Shown here: piece after piece, positions 28,043-38,723 of the stretch
Layout: every line of letters starts with the position of its first letter
Numbering within the stretch: position 1 is the first letter of the stretch
Assembly (NCBI RefSeq): GCF_000695685.1
Contig: NZ_JFFR01000018.1
Location: forward strand, 62,001 to 126,000
DNA length: 64,000 nucleotides
Reading direction: 5' to 3'
Source: Vibrio fortis
Lineage (GTDB): Bacteria; Pseudomonadota; Gammaproteobacteria; Enterobacterales; Vibrionaceae
The notes under the pieces: model-generated
The model's input: only the letters and a program-made list of their open reading frames with translations
Databases searched by the model: none
Told to the model about the DNA's origin: nothing
Translations under genes and position numbers: made by a program

Positions 28043-28966
28043 GTGAAGTTATTGGAGCTCAAAAATCTCATGGGAAATTCTCCCTTGTTGAGCCGATTAA
28101 TAGAGAATGGATTTGTATTTCAGCAAAAGCTGAGCCTGATAACTTGCTGTGTATTGATTGCCATTTCTGCATGGATACTGGGTCAGTTGGCTTGGTTGAT
28201 TGAACCTGCAGAGCAGTCGGTTACGCCATGGAAAGCGCAAGCCTCGTCATCCTCTCGACCGCAATCTACGCTCGATATTTCCTCTCTCCAGAAGAGCAAT
28301 CTTTTTGGTGAGTATAATGCTGAAACGCCAAAAGTGGTTGAGCAGCCAGTTATTCAAGACGCCCCAAAGACGCGCCTCAATCTCGTATTGGTGGGGGCTG
28401 TTGCTAGCTCAGACCCGCAACGTAGCCTAGCGGTGATTGCCAATCGTGGTAAACAAGCGACTTATGGTATTAATGAAGAGATCGAAGGAACACGCGCTAA
28501 GCTTAAGGCGGTGTTAATCGATCGCGTGATCATCGATAACTCAGGCCGTGACGAGACCTTGATGCTAGAAGGGCTTGAATACAAACGCTTATCGGTTTCT
28601 GCGCCAGCGAAGCCTCGTGCTTCGTCATCAGTGCGTGGTAATAACCCAGGATCAGCCGAAGAGAAGCTTGAAGAGATTAAAGCGAAGATCACCAAAGACC
28701 CGCAACAAATCTTCCAATATGTGCGTCTTTCGCAAGTAAAACGCGACGGTAATGTAATTGGTTATCGCGTCAGTCCTGGAAAAGATCCCGAACTTTTTAA
28801 ATCTGTTGGGCTCCAAAGTGGAGACATCGCGACTCAGCTTAATGGACAAGACCTGACCGATCCGGCTGCTATGGGCAGTATATTCCGCTCTATTTCCGAC
28901 TTGACTGAACTAAACTTAGTAGTCGAAAGAGACGGACAGCAGCATGACATTTTTATCGAATTTTAG
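28043..28966 (+). CDS. gspC: Type II secretion protein GspC (EpsC)
   Basis: 307 residues. A short cytosolic tail and one membrane helix (about 32-52, LITCCVLIAISAWILGQLAW) are followed by the periplasmic HR domain (LNLVLVGAVASSDPQRSLAVI). The C-terminal PDZ domain (about 225-305, GYRVSPGKDPELFKSVGLQSG ... LTELNLVVERDG) completes it. GspC links the inner-membrane platform to the GspD secretin. The GTG at 28043 is taken as the start; an ATG at 28070 is possible. It is the first gene of the gspC-N operon. Confidence 0.96.
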   Translation: MKLLELKNLMGNSPLLSRLIENGFVFQQKLSLITCCVLIAISAWILGQLAWLIEPAEQSVTPWKAQASSSSRPQSTLDISSLQKSNLFGEYNAETPKVVEQPVIQDAPKTRLNLVLVGAVASSDPQRSLAVIANRGKQATYGINEEIEGTRAKLKAVLIDRVIIDNSGRDETLMLEGLEYKRLSVSAPAKPRASSSVRGNNPGSAEEKLEEIKAKITKDPQQIFQYVRLSQVKRDGNVIGYRVSPGKDPELFKSVGLQSGDIATQLNGQDLTDPAAMGSIFRSISDLTELNLVVERDGQQHDIFIEF

Positions 28967-29007
28967 AACATTTCGCTTACCGAAAGGCGAGAGTGTAGGA
29001 GTAGTAC

Positions 29008-31032
29008 GTGAAGCATTGGTTTAAGAAAAGTGCATGGTTACTAGCAGGAAGCTTAATCTGCACACCAGCAGCCATCGCTAATGATTTTAGTGCCAGCTTT
29101 AAAGGCACTGATATTCAAGAGTTTATTAATATTGTTGGCCGTAACCTAGAGAAAACGATCATCGTTGATCCATCGGTGCGCGGCAAGATTGATGTACGCA
29201 GTTATGACGTACTCAATGAAGAGCAGTATTACAGCTTCTTCCTCAATGTTCTGGAAGTTTACGGCTACGCCGTGGTTGAGATGGAATCGGGCGTTCTAAA
29301 GATCATCAAAGCCAAAGATTCTAAGACGTCTGCGATTCCTGTGGTTGGCGATCGTGAAAACATTCAAGGCGATAGCGTGGTCACTCGCGTTGTGACGGTT
29401 CGTAATGTTTCTGTTCGTGAGCTTTCACCACTGCTACGTCAGCTAAATGACAATGCGGGTGCGGGTAACGTAGTGCACTACGACCCAGCCAATATCATCC
29501 TAATCACCGGCCGTGCTGCGGTCGTTAACCGTCTTGCCGAGATCATCAAGCGTGTTGACCAGGCGGGTGATAAAGAGATTGAAGTAGTGGAGCTGAAAAA
29601 CGCTTCTGCTGCTGAAATGGTGCGTATCGTTGATGCACTTAATAAAACCACTGATGCGAAAAACACACCTGCATTCCTACAGCCTAAGTTGGTAGCGGAC
29701 GAGCGTACCAATGCCATCCTTATTTCAGGTGACCCTAAGGTGCGTAGCCGCCTTAGAAAGCTGATTGAGCAGCTCGATGTTGAGATGGCAACGAAAGGCA
29801 ATAACCAAGTTATCTACCTTAAGTATGCGAAAGCAGAAGACCTAGTCGACGTGCTTAAGGGCGTGTCAGACAACCTGCAATCTGAGAAGCAGAGCTCGAG
29901 TAAGAACCGTAGCAGTAACCGTAACCAAGTGATGATTTCTGCACATGCAGAGACCAACTCCTTGGTCATCACCGCCCAACCAGACATCATGAATGCGTTG
30001 CAAGATGTGATTGCTCAGCTGGATATTCGTCGTGCTCAAGTTCTGATTGAAGCCCTGATTGTCGAAATGGCAGAGGGTGATGGCGTTAACCTTGGCGTGC
30101 AGTGGGGTAACTTGGAAACGGGTGCGATGATCCAATATGGTAATACCGGGGCATCGATCGGTCAGGTTATGGTTGGCTTAGAAGAAGCTAAAGACTCGGA
30201 AGAGACGACAACCGTAACTGATGAAAACGGTAACGTAACTGGCTTCAATACAGTGACTAAAGAAGGCGATTACTCGACTCTAGCTTCAGCATTAGCAGGC
30301 GTTAACGGCGCTGCGGTAAGCGTTGTCATGGGTGATTGGACGGCACTAATTAGTGCGGTTGCGACTGATTCGAACTCGAACATCCTATCTTCTCCAAGTA
30401 TTACTGTAATGGATAATGGCGAAGCATCTTTCATCGTTGGTGAAGAAGTGCCGGTACTGACGGGCTCTACAGCGGGCTCAAGTAACGACAACCCATTCCA
30501 AACCGTTGATCGTAAAGAAGTTGGTATCAAGCTAAAAGTCGTCCCTCAAATCAACGAAGGCGACTCTGTTCAACTTAATATTGAACAAGAAGTTTCTAAC
30601 GTATTAGGTGCAAACGGTGCGGTTGACGTACGTTTTGCTAAGCGTCAGCTGAACACTTCTGTGATTGTTCAAGACGGTCAAATGCTTGTACTGGGCGGTC
30701 TGATTGATGAGCGTGCACTTGAGAGCGAATCTAAAGTACCGCTACTGGGCGATATTCCAGTGCTTGGTCACCTATTTAAATCGACCAGTACTCAGGTTGA
30801 GAAAAAGAACCTAATGGTGTTCATCAAGCCGACCATTATTCGCGATGGTATGACAGCGGATGGTATTACCCAGCGTAAATACAATTTCATTCGTGCAGAG
30901 CAACTGTTTAAAGCGGAACAGGGCTTGAAGCTACTGGATGACGACAATATTCCAGTATTGCCTAAGTTTGGTGAGAGCTTTAACCACCCTGCAGAAATTC
31001 AAGCGTTCATCGATCAAATGGAAGAGCAATAA
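29008..31032 (+). CDS. gspD: Type II secretion outer-membrane secretin GspD (EpsD)
   Basis: 674 residues with a signal peptide (cleavage after AIA). The N-terminal N0-N3 ring domains contain the repeated secretin-N folds ([57 protein letters not shown]). The C-terminal secretin barrel has [10 protein letters not shown] and the signature [15 protein letters not shown], then an S-domain tail. It forms the outer-membrane channel for folded exoproteins. Its stop and the gspE start overlap. Confidence 0.98.
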   Translation: MKHWFKKSAWLLAGSLICTPAAIANDFSASFKGTDIQEFINIVGRNLEKTIIVDPSVRGKIDVRSYDVLNEEQYYSFFLNVLEVYGYAVVEMESGVLKIIKAKDSKTSAIPVVGDRENIQGDSVVTRVVTVRNVSVRELSPLLRQLNDNAGAGNVVHYDPANIILITGRAAVVNRLAEIIKRVDQAGDKEIEVVELKNASAAEMVRIVDALNKTTDAKNTPAFLQPKLVADERTNAILISGDPKVRSRLRKLIEQLDVEMATKGNNQVIYLKYAKAEDLVDVLKGVSDNLQSEKQSSSKNRSSNRNQVMISAHAETNSLVITAQPDIMNALQDVIAQLDIRRAQVLIEALIVEMAEGDGVNLGVQWGNLETGAMIQYGNTGASIGQVMVGLEEAKDSEETTTVTDENGNVTGFNTVTKEGDYSTLASALAGVNGAAVSVVMGDWTALISAVATDSNSNILSSPSITVMDNGEASFIVGEEVPVLTGSTAGSSNDNPFQTVDRKEVGIKLKVVPQINEGDSVQLNIEQEVSNVLGANGAVDVRFAKRQLNTSVIVQDGQMLVLGGLIDERALESESKVPLLGDIPVLGHLFKSTSTQVEKKNLMVFIKPTIIRDGMTADGITQRKYNFIRAEQLFKAEQGLKLLDDDNIPVLPKFGESFNHPAEIQAFIDQMEEQ

Positions 31033-32534
31033 TGGCAGAGATGGTTGAGCCTGTTCGCAGCTTTCAGCGTTTGCCATTCAGCTTTGCAAACCGCTACAAG
31101 ATGGTGCTCGAGTATCAACACCCAGAGCGCCCGCCAGTTCTTTACTATGTAGAACCTCTTAAAGCTGCGGCAATCCTAGAGGTGAGCCGCGTGATGAAAA
31201 GTGGCTTTACTCCACAAGCGATTGTCTCTGATGAGTTTGAGAAAAAGTTGACTGAAGCTTATCAACGTGACTCATCGGAAGCGCGTCAATTGATGGAAGA
31301 CATCGGTGCTGATAACGACGACTTCTTCTCGCTAGCCGAAGAGCTACCGCAAGATGAAGACCTGTTGGAATCAGAAGACGATGCGCCAATCATCAAGTTA
31401 ATTAACGCGATGTTGGGTGAAGCAATCAAAGAAGGCGCCTCGGATATCCATATCGAAACCTTCGAGAAATCACTTTCTATACGTTTCCGTATTGATGGCG
31501 TGTTACGTGATGTATTAGCGCCAAGCCGCAAACTGGCACCTCTGCTAGTATCGCGTGTGAAGGTTATGGCTAAGCTCGATATCGCAGAAAAGCGTGTGCC
31601 ACAAGACGGCCGTATTTCACTGCGTATCGGTGGTCGTGCTGTGGATGTGCGTGTATCTACCATGCCGTCGTCACACGGTGAGCGTGTGGTAATGCGTCTA
31701 CTCGATAAGAATGCCACACGTCTTGACCTGCACAGCTTAGGCATGACAGCTCAAAACCATGAGAACTTCCGCAAACTGATTCAGCGTCCGCACGGCATCA
31801 TCTTGGTCACCGGCCCGACAGGTTCTGGTAAATCGACGACCTTGTATGCGGGTTTGCAAGAGCTTAACAGCAACGAGCGCAACATCCTGACGGTAGAAGA
31901 TCCGATCGAATTTGATATCGATGGTATTGGCCAAACTCAGGTAAACCCTAAGGTTGATATGACCTTTGCTCGTGGCCTGAGGGCGATTCTTCGTCAAGAC
32001 CCAGACGTAGTAATGATTGGTGAGATCCGTGACTTAGAAACAGCAGAGATTGCGGTTCAGGCATCTTTGACGGGTCATTTGGTAATGTCGACCCTCCACA
32101 CCAACACGGCGGTCGGTGCGATTACTCGTCTGCGTGACATGGGTATCGAACCTTTCCTAATCTCTTCATCGCTACTTGGCGTTTTGGCGCAGCGACTGGT
32201 TCGTACGCTGTGTAATGACTGTAAAGAGCCGTACGAAGCGGACAAAGAGACCAAAAAGCTGTTTGATTTGAAAAAGAAAGACAGCCTAACGCTTTATCAT
32301 GCTAAAGGGTGTGAAGCGTGTAATCACAAAGGATATCGCGGTCGAACAGGTATTCATGAGTTGCTAATGGTCGATGAGTCGGTGCAAGAGTTGATTCACA
32401 GCGAAGCGGGTGAACAAGCGATTGAGAAAGCGATTCGTAGTACCACGCCAAGTATTCGTGATGATGGCCTAGCCAAGGTTCGTCAGGGCATCACTTCACT
32501 AGAAGAAGTGATGCGCGTGACCAAGGAAGTCTAG
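31032..32534 (+). CDS. gspE: Type II secretion ATPase GspE (EpsE)
   Basis: 500 residues, the cytosolic motor. An N1E domain is followed by the linker and the ATPase with Walker A ([10 protein letters not shown]), Asp box ([12 protein letters not shown]), Walker B ([14 protein letters not shown]) and His box ([11 protein letters not shown]). The Zn-binding C-domain has four Cys (CNDC and CEAC). The N-terminal region binds GspL. The start overlaps the last base of gspD. Confidence 0.98.
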   Translation: MAEMVEPVRSFQRLPFSFANRYKMVLEYQHPERPPVLYYVEPLKAAAILEVSRVMKSGFTPQAIVSDEFEKKLTEAYQRDSSEARQLMEDIGADNDDFFSLAEELPQDEDLLESEDDAPIIKLINAMLGEAIKEGASDIHIETFEKSLSIRFRIDGVLRDVLAPSRKLAPLLVSRVKVMAKLDIAEKRVPQDGRISLRIGGRAVDVRVSTMPSSHGERVVMRLLDKNATRLDLHSLGMTAQNHENFRKLIQRPHGIILVTGPTGSGKSTTLYAGLQELNSNERNILTVEDPIEFDIDGIGQTQVNPKVDMTFARGLRAILRQDPDVVMIGEIRDLETAEIAVQASLTGHLVMSTLHTNTAVGAITRLRDMGIEPFLISSSLLGVLAQRLVRTLCNDCKEPYEADKETKKLFDLKKKDSLTLYHAKGCEACNHKGYRGRTGIHELLMVDESVQELIHSEAGEQAIEKAIRSTTPSIRDDGLAKVRQGITSLEEVMRVTKEV

Positions 32535-32535
32535 T

Positions 32536-33759
32536 ATGGCGGCATTTGAATACAAGGCACTGGATGCGAAAGGCAAAACGAAGAAAGGCTCGATAGAGGC
32601 AGACAACGCGCGTCAAGCTCGTCAGCGCCTCAAAGAGCAAGGCTTGATGCCTGTTGAAATGGCTGAAGCCAAAGCAAAAAGCAGCAATGGGGGCAGTGCG
32701 CCTTCGACTAGCTTTAAGCGTGGTATCAGTACGCCCGATCTTGCTTTGATTACGCGACAGATTTCGACTCTGGTTCAGTCTGGTATGCCGCTCGAAGAGT
32801 GTTTGAAAGCAGTAGCAGAACAGTCTGAAAAGCCGCGTATTCGCACCATGCTGTTGGCCGTTCGTTCTAAAGTAACGGAAGGTTACACCTTAGCTGACAG
32901 TCTTGCTGATTATCCTCATATCTTCGATGAGCTGTTTCGCGCCATGGTGGCAGCTGGTGAAAAATCCGGTCACCTGGATGCGGTTTTGGAGCGCTTAGCC
33001 GATTACGCCGAGAATCGTCAAAAGATGCGCTCTAAGCTGATGCAAGCGATGATCTATCCGGTGGTGCTGGTGGTCTTTGCGGTGACGATTGTCTCTTTCT
33101 TGCTCGCCACCGTAGTACCTAAGATTGTTGAACCTATCATTCAGATGGGTCAAGAGCTGCCTCAATCAACACAATTTCTGTTGGCCTCGAGTGAGTTCAT
33201 TCAGAACTGGGGTATTCAGCTATTCCTTTTGATCGTTGGCTTTGTTGTATTGGTGAAAACGGCACTCAAGAAGCCGTCGATTCGTCTGAGCTGGGATAGA
33301 AAACTTCTGAGTATCCCTCTGATTGGCAAGATTGCTAAAGGGATCAATACCTCACGCTTTGCGCGCACTCTATCTATCTGTACTTCAAGTGCGATACCTA
33401 TCCTTGAAGGGATGAAGGTAGCGGTGGATGTTATGTCGAACCACCATGTAAAGCAGCAGGTCCTGCAGGCCTCAGACAATGTACGTGAAGGTGCGAGCCT
33501 TAGAAAAGCGCTCGATCAAACCAAGCTGTTCCCGCCAATGATGCTACACATGATTGCCAGTGGTGAGCAGAGTGGTCAGTTAGAGCAGATGCTGACCCGC
33601 GCAGCTGATAACCAAGACCAGAGCTTTGAATCTACGGTCAACATTGCCTTGGGCATCTTTACTCCAGCTTTGATTGCGCTGATGGCAGGCTTGGTACTGT
33701 TTATCGTCATGGCGACTTTGATGCCTATGCTGGAAATGAATAATTTAATGAGCGGGTAA
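32536..33759 (+). CDS. gspF: Type II secretion inner-membrane platform protein GspF (EpsF)
   Basis: 407 residues with two repeated GspF domains (about 75-200 and 275-400) and three membrane helices (about 172-195, 225-245 and 375-400). Family motifs ALITRQISTLVQSGMPLEE and SGEQSGQLEQML are clear. It starts two bases after gspE. A stem-loop lies in the 101-base gap to gspG. Confidence 0.97.
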   Translation: MAAFEYKALDAKGKTKKGSIEADNARQARQRLKEQGLMPVEMAEAKAKSSNGGSAPSTSFKRGISTPDLALITRQISTLVQSGMPLEECLKAVAEQSEKPRIRTMLLAVRSKVTEGYTLADSLADYPHIFDELFRAMVAAGEKSGHLDAVLERLADYAENRQKMRSKLMQAMIYPVVLVVFAVTIVSFLLATVVPKIVEPIIQMGQELPQSTQFLLASSEFIQNWGIQLFLLIVGFVVLVKTALKKPSIRLSWDRKLLSIPLIGKIAKGINTSRFARTLSICTSSAIPILEGMKVAVDVMSNHHVKQQVLQASDNVREGASLRKALDQTKLFPPMMLHMIASGEQSGQLEQMLTRAADNQDQSFESTVNIALGIFTPALIALMAGLVLFIVMATLMPMLEMNNLMSG

Positions 33760-33810
33760 TCTCGCTGGTTTAACCTATTAGTTTTAGATTCTAGTTTTAG
33801 TTTTTAGATT

Positions 33811-33840
33811 CGGAGAGAGGCGCGTCTGCTAAACTCTCCG
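33811..33840 (+). promoter_or_regulatory. Stem-loop between gspF and gspG
   Basis: CGGAGAG (33811-33817) pairs with CTCTCCG (33834-33840) across 16 bases, ending 20 bases before the gspG start. There is no T-run. It could stabilise a processed gspG mRNA 5' end, since the major pseudopilin is needed in excess. Confidence 0.5.
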
Positions 33841-33860
33841 GCTGTCATTTGGAGAAAATA

Positions 33861-34304
33861 ATGAAAAATAAAATCAAAAAGCAATCCGGCTTTACCCTGT
33901 TAGAGGTAATGGTGGTTGTGGTTATCCTAGGTGTGTTGGCGAGCTTCGTTGTGCCAAACCTTCTGGGCAACAAAGAGAAAGCGGATCAACAGAAAGCGAT
34001 CACTGACATCGTTGCTCTAGAGAACGCTCTTGATATGTACAAGCTAGACAACAGCGTGTATCCAACAACCGATCAAGGTCTAGACGCACTGGTTTCAAAA
34101 CCAAGCAGCCCAGAGCCACGTAACTACCGTGACGGCGGCTACATCAAGCGTCTACCAAACGACCCATGGGGCAATGCATACCAATACGTAAGCCCTGGTG
34201 ATAACGGTACGATTGATATCTTCACGCTAGGTGCTGACGGCCAAGAAGGCGGTGAAGGTGCAGCAGCAGATATCGGCAACTGGAACATGCAAGACTTCCA
34301 ATAA
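33861..34304 (+). CDS. gspG: Major pseudopilin GspG (EpsG)
   Basis: 147 residues. The type IV prepilin leader MKNKIKKQSG precedes FTLLEVMVVVVILGVLASFV, with cleavage between G and F by the prepilin peptidase. The C-terminal calcium-binding globular domain is typical (NDPWGNAYQYVSPGDNG ... FTLGADGQEGGEG). The ATG at 33861 has GGAG at 6 bases; an upstream TTG at 33849 is not needed. No prepilin peptidase (gspO) gene is in this operon; vibrios use the PilD from the type IV pilus locus. Confidence 0.97.
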   Translation: MKNKIKKQSGFTLLEVMVVVVILGVLASFVVPNLLGNKEKADQQKAITDIVALENALDMYKLDNSVYPTTDQGLDALVSKPSSPEPRNYRDGGYIKRLPNDPWGNAYQYVSPGDNGTIDIFTLGADGQEGGEGAAADIGNWNMQDFQ

Positions 34305-34333
34305 GCACTCGCTTATTGTGAACGCATGTCGTG

Positions 34334-34960
34334 ATGGTAATACGAAACGTGAGAAACTCTGTTCAATCCCGCAACATAACGCGTTTGCGCGGATTTACTT
34401 TAATAGAAATTCTGCTGGTTCTCGTATTACTGTCACTGACCGCAGTGGCGGTGATCGCTACTATTCCTACCAATGCCAAAGATGTCGCCAAGCAATACGC
34501 ACACAGCTTTTATCAGCGTGTCCAGCTACTGAATGAAGAAGCAATTCTCAGCGGTTTAGATTTTGGCATTCGTGTCGATGAGCAAAAATCCACTTATGTT
34601 CTGATGAGCTTGAACTCTGAAGGTTGGCAAGAAGTTGAGTTTGAAAAGATTCCTTCGACGATTGAGCTCCCTGAAGAGTTGTCTCTTTCATTGAAGCTCG
34701 GTGGTGGTGCATGGCAAGACGATGATCGTCTCTTTAATCCGGGTAGTCTGTTTGATGAAGACATGTTTGCAGATCTGGAAGAAGAGAAGAAACCTAAACC
34801 ACCTCAAATCTATATCTTGTCGAGTGCCGAGTTAACGCCTTTTACCCTCTCATTCTATCCAAATACGGGTGATTCGCTGCAAGATGGTTGGCGTATCCGA
34901 GTGCAAGACAATGGGGTTATTCGTCTGCTCCAGCCGGGAGAAGAAGATGAAGAGGAGTAA
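34334..34960 (+). CDS. gspH: Minor pseudopilin GspH (EpsH)
   Basis: 208 residues from the ATG at 34334 (a GTG three bases earlier is equally possible). A prepilin leader ends in RG and is followed by FTLIEILLVLVLLSLTAVAV. The C-terminal domain is acidic and beta-rich, as in GspH, and the region around PSTIELPEELSLSLKLG is conserved. The 3' end overlaps gspI by 14 bases. Confidence 0.94.
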   Translation: MVIRNVRNSVQSRNITRLRGFTLIEILLVLVLLSLTAVAVIATIPTNAKDVAKQYAHSFYQRVQLLNEEAILSGLDFGIRVDEQKSTYVLMSLNSEGWQEVEFEKIPSTIELPEELSLSLKLGGGAWQDDDRLFNPGSLFDEDMFADLEEEKKPKPPQIYILSSAELTPFTLSFYPNTGDSLQDGWRIRVQDNGVIRLLQPGEEDEEE

Positions 34961-35321
34961 TCTTAGCTCAAAGTCTCAGCGTGGCATGACACTGCTTGAG
35001 GTGCTAGTGGCATTGGCTATTTTTGCAACTGCAGCGATCAGTGTTATTCGCGCGGTAACTCAACATATTAATACGCTGAGTTACTTGGAAGAGAAAACCT
35101 TCGCAGCGATGGTGGTAGATAACCAGATGGCGATGGTGATGCTGCACCCTGAGAAATTGAAAAAGACACAGGGAACCCAAAAGCTCGCAGAGCGTGATTG
35201 GTTCTGGACCATAACACCTGTGCCAACCAGTGATAATCTTTTGAAAGCTTTTGATGTCAGTGTGGCAACTAGCAAGAACGCATCACCTGTAGTGACGGTA
35301 CGCAGCTATGTCTCAAAATAA
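34947..35321 (+). CDS. gspI: Minor pseudopilin GspI (EpsI)
   Basis: 124 residues from the ATG at 34947, inside gspH. Leader MKRSNLSSKSQRG precedes MTLLEVLVALAIFATAAISV; Met at +1 instead of Phe is typical of GspI. The domain KLAERDWFWTITPVPTSDN is conserved. GspI, J and K form the pseudopilus tip complex. Its 3' end overlaps gspJ by 14 bases. Confidence 0.95.
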   Translation: MKRSNLSSKSQRGMTLLEVLVALAIFATAAISVIRAVTQHINTLSYLEEKTFAAMVVDNQMAMVMLHPEKLKKTQGTQKLAERDWFWTITPVPTSDNLLKAFDVSVATSKNASPVVTVRSYVSK

Positions 35322-35994
35322 ACGCGCCTGCGCTACTCGTAGTAAAACAAAAGGCTTCACGTTAATTGAGGTGCTAGTCTCGATTGCGATATTCGCTACC
35401 TTGAGTGTGGCGGCGTATCAGGTGGTGAACCAGATCCAGCGCAGCAATGAAGTCTCTATAGAACGTAGTGCACGTTTGAATGCACTGCAGCGTAGCTTGG
35501 TCATTTTAGATAATGATTTTCGCCAAATGGCGCAACGTCAGTTTCGCACTAACGGTGAAGAAGCATCATCTAAGCTGATCTTAATGCAGGAGTACCTGCT
35601 CGATTCAGACACTGTCGGTGTGATGTTTACCCGCTTAGGGTGGCACAACCCACAACAGCAATTCCCGCGAGGGGAAGTGACTAAGGTGGGTTACCGAATT
35701 AAAGAAGAGACACTTGAGCGTGTATGGTGGCGCTACCCTGATACCCCAACCGGGCAAGAAGGCGTGGTAACTCCGCTACTCGAAGGTATTGAAGCCTTTA
35801 GCTTAGAGTTCTACAACGGAAGTTCATGGCTAAAGGAGTGGCAGACCGATCGCGCGCTGCCAAAAGCAGTCAGGCTTAAATTGACCCTTAAAGATTATGG
35901 TGAGATCGAGCGTGTTTACCTAACACCAAGTGGTAGCATTAATACTAGCGACAGCAGTGATAGCTCCTCGTCGAGTGGGGGCAACAATGGTTAA
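35308..35994 (+). CDS. gspJ: Minor pseudopilin GspJ (EpsJ)
   Basis: 228 residues. Prepilin leader ends KTKG, then [20 protein letters not shown]. The globular domain includes [20 protein letters not shown] and [17 protein letters not shown], characteristic of GspJ. The C-terminus is a Ser/Gly/Asp-rich low-complexity tail ([15 protein letters not shown]). It overlaps gspK by 8 bases. Confidence 0.95.
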   Translation: MSQNKRACATRSKTKGFTLIEVLVSIAIFATLSVAAYQVVNQIQRSNEVSIERSARLNALQRSLVILDNDFRQMAQRQFRTNGEEASSKLILMQEYLLDSDTVGVMFTRLGWHNPQQQFPRGEVTKVGYRIKEETLERVWWRYPDTPTGQEGVVTPLLEGIEAFSLEFYNGSSWLKEWQTDRALPKAVRLKLTLKDYGEIERVYLTPSGSINTSDSSDSSSSSGGNNG

Positions 35995-37018
35995 GCGATA
36001 CCAAGCAGGGAAGCCTAGCAAGCAACGCGGTGTTGCACTGATCGTAATATTGATGCTGCTCGCGATCATGGCAGCGATTGCAGGTAGCATGTCTGAAAGG
36101 CTGTTTACGCAGTTTAAACGTGTGGGTAACCAGCTCAATTATCAGCAAGCTTATTGGTACAGCATTGGTATTGAAGCTTTGGCTAAGGTCGGTATTGAGC
36201 AGAGCTACAAAGATAGCGATACCATCAACTTAAGTCAGCCATGGGCACTAGAAGAGCAGGTTTATCCGCTCGACTATGGTCAAGTGGTGGGACACATTCG
36301 AGATGGTCAGGCGTGTCTAAATTTGAATGCGTTGAAGTCTGTTGCTAGCACCACAGATAACACATCACCTTACCTAGTATCTGTGTGGCAAACCCTGTTA
36401 GAGAATCTGGAAGTGGACTCTTACCAAGCAGAGGTGATCGCCAACTCGACATGGGAGTTTGTCGATGAGGATACGCGCAGTGTTTCTTCTGTGGGGGTGG
36501 AAGACAGTACCTATGAAGCGATGAAGCCCGCTTACCTGGCAGCTAATGGTTTGATTGCAGATGAATCTGAACTGCGTGCCGTGTATCAAGTGAGCGGTGA
36601 GGTGATGGACAAGGTTCGCCCTTACGTGTGTGCTCTGCCGAGTGATGACTGGCGTTTGAACGTAAACACACTCAAGGTCAAACAGGCTCCGCTTCTAGAG
36701 GCGATGTTTGCCCCGAACTTGAGTGAATCTGACGCCAAAGCGTTAATTGAAAACCGCCCCTTTGATGGCTGGGATAGCATTGATGACTTCTTAGCTGAGT
36801 CGAACTTATCGAGCGTCAGTGCCGATGTGACCAAGAAAGCCAAAGGGTACTTAGCGGTAGATAGTAGCTACTTCGAGCTGGATGCCGAAGTATTAGTGGA
36901 GAAGTCGCGAGTTCGAATTCGCACTCTCTTTTATAGTAGTAATCGAGAAACAGTGACGGTAGTGCGCCGTCGCTTTGGAGGAATCAGTGAGCGAGTTTCT
37001 GACCGTTCGACTGAGTAG
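35987..37018 (+). CDS. gspK: Minor pseudopilin GspK (EpsK), pseudopilus tip
   Basis: 343 residues from the ATG at 35987, the largest pseudopilin as expected. Leader ends KQRG, then [20 protein letters not shown], lacking Glu at +5 as is usual for GspK. The large inserted alpha-domain of the tip protein contains the SAM-like region with DEDTRS and [18 protein letters not shown]. It overlaps gspL by 32 bases. Confidence 0.95.
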   Translation: MVKRYQAGKPSKQRGVALIVILMLLAIMAAIAGSMSERLFTQFKRVGNQLNYQQAYWYSIGIEALAKVGIEQSYKDSDTINLSQPWALEEQVYPLDYGQVVGHIRDGQACLNLNALKSVASTTDNTSPYLVSVWQTLLENLEVDSYQAEVIANSTWEFVDEDTRSVSSVGVEDSTYEAMKPAYLAANGLIADESELRAVYQVSGEVMDKVRPYVCALPSDDWRLNVNTLKVKQAPLLEAMFAPNLSESDAKALIENRPFDGWDSIDDFLAESNLSSVSADVTKKAKGYLAVDSSYFELDAEVLVEKSRVRIRTLFYSSNRETVTVVRRRFGGISERVSDRSTE

Positions 37019-38213
37019 CGAACCACAAAGCCCTGTGCAGTGGTTAGTTTGGTCGACAAGCCAGCAAGAAGTGATCGCAAGTGGCGAGCTTGCGAGCTGG
37101 CAACAGCTTGATGAGCTGACACCCTATGCTGAGAAACGGACCTGTATTGCGTTGCTCTCGGGCAATGACTGCCTATTGAAGCGTGTTGAGATCCCAAAAG
37201 GGGCAGCACGTCAGTTTGAGTCGATGCTGCCATTTCTACTAGAAGATGAAGTTGCTCAAGATATTGAAGAGCTGCACTTTACCATTCTAGATAAAGGCGC
37301 TGAGTCGGCCGTCGTTTGTGGTGTTGAACAACAGTGGCTCACTCAGGTGATGAGCGCATTCTCAGAGGTTGGCATTACCATTCGCAAAGTACTGCCGGAT
37401 ACGCTTGCCCTTCCTGTTGATGCTGAAGGCGTGACTGCATTGCAGATTGATGACCAATGGTTATTACGCCAAAGCACCTTTAAAGCGGTCTCTATTCGCC
37501 AAGCATGGCTGCCGATGTTTTTAAGCAGCGATTGGCTTGTTACTGAAGACGACGCCAAGCCTACGATCTTCAGTTATACCATGCTGCCAGATGAAGAAGC
37601 TCAGCAGCAGAGTAGGGTTGAGTGGCAAGCAAAACCAGCGGAATTGGTGATGTCGGTACTCAGCCAACAGGCGATTATCAGCGGAGTTAACTTGCTGACG
37701 GGCCGCTTTAAAACTAAATCTTCATTCACTAAATACTGGAAGATTTGGCAAAAGGTGGCGATTGCAGCGTGTTTGTTGATTGCGGTTATCGCAACCCAGC
37801 AGACACTCAAAGTACAGCGCTATGAAGCGGAAGCTCAGGCCTATCGTGCTGAGAGTGAGCGTATTTTCCGTCAGGTGCTACCGGGTAAACGTAAGATTCC
37901 AAGTGTCAGTTATCTGAAGCGCACAATGAACGAAGAAGCGAGCCGATATGGTGGCTCCAGTGATGGTGCGACTCTGCTTGGTTGGCTAACTCAGCTACCA
38001 AGTACGTTAGGGCAGGTGACGTCTATTGAAGTGGAAAGTATCCGCTATGATGGCAACCGCTCTGAAGTTCGTCTGCAAGCGAAAAGCTCGGACTTCCAAC
38101 ACTTTGAGACAGCCCGTACTAAGCTTGCCGAGAAGTTCTCTGTTGAGCAAGGACCGCTGAACCGAAATGGTGATGCTGTGTACGGCAGCTTTACACTTAA
38201 ACCATTACAGTAA
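36987..38213 (+). CDS. gspL: Type II secretion platform protein GspL (EpsL)
   Basis: 408 residues from a GTG at 36987 with GGAGG upstream, well inside gspK. The N-terminal cytoplasmic domain is actin-like and binds GspE ([18 protein letters not shown]). One membrane helix (about 252-270, [16 protein letters not shown]) and a small periplasmic ferredoxin-like domain that pairs with GspM follow. Confidence 0.95.
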   Translation: MSEFLTVRLSSEPQSPVQWLVWSTSQQEVIASGELASWQQLDELTPYAEKRTCIALLSGNDCLLKRVEIPKGAARQFESMLPFLLEDEVAQDIEELHFTILDKGAESAVVCGVEQQWLTQVMSAFSEVGITIRKVLPDTLALPVDAEGVTALQIDDQWLLRQSTFKAVSIRQAWLPMFLSSDWLVTEDDAKPTIFSYTMLPDEEAQQQSRVEWQAKPAELVMSVLSQQAIISGVNLLTGRFKTKSSFTKYWKIWQKVAIAACLLIAVIATQQTLKVQRYEAEAQAYRAESERIFRQVLPGKRKIPSVSYLKRTMNEEASRYGGSSDGATLLGWLTQLPSTLGQVTSIEVESIRYDGNRSEVRLQAKSSDFQHFETARTKLAEKFSVEQGPLNRNGDAVYGSFTLKPLQ

Positions 38214-38230
38214 CTCACGTTAGGAGATCA

Positions 38231-38722
38231 ATGATGAGAAATATGATTGAGCCACTCCAAGCGTGGTGGACATCGATAAGTCAACGCGAACAGAGGCTTG
38301 TAATTGGGTGCTCTATTTTGCTAATCGTCGGTGTAGTGTATTGGGGCTTGCTTCAGCCACTCAATGCTCGTGCGGAACTGGCGCAAAGCCGTATTCAGAG
38401 TGAAAAGCAGTTGTTGGCTTGGGTTAGTAACAAGGCTGATGAAATCGTCGAACTGCGTGGCAGTGGCGGTGCCAAAAGCTCTGAGCCTTTGAACCGTTCT
38501 GTACCTGCTTCAATGCGCCGTTTTAAGATTGAATTGATTCGAGTACAACCTCGTGGCGAAATGCTGCAAGTGTGGGTTAAGCCGGTACCATTCAATCAAT
38601 TTGTCGATTGGCTGACGTACCTGAAAGAGCAACAAGGCGTTGAAGTAGAATTCATGGATATTGACCGCAGTGACACGCAGGGCGTGATTGAAGTCAAGCG
38701 ATTACAGTTCAAGCGAGGTTAG
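38231..38722 (+). CDS. gspM: Type II secretion platform protein GspM (EpsM)
   Basis: 163 residues. A short cytosolic stretch with WWTSISQREQRLVIGCS leads into one membrane helix (VIGCSILLIVGVVYWGLL), and a periplasmic ferredoxin-like domain contains VWVKPVPFNQFVDWLTYL. GspM stabilises GspL. Two ATG codons in tandem at 38231 and 38234; AGGAG lies 4 or 7 bases away, so the second is slightly better placed. Confidence 0.94.
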   Translation: MMRNMIEPLQAWWTSISQREQRLVIGCSILLIVGVVYWGLLQPLNARAELAQSRIQSEKQLLAWVSNKADEIVELRGSGGAKSSEPLNRSVPASMRRFKIELIRVQPRGEMLQVWVKPVPFNQFVDWLTYLKEQQGVEVEFMDIDRSDTQGVIEVKRLQFKRG

Positions 38723-38723
38723 T

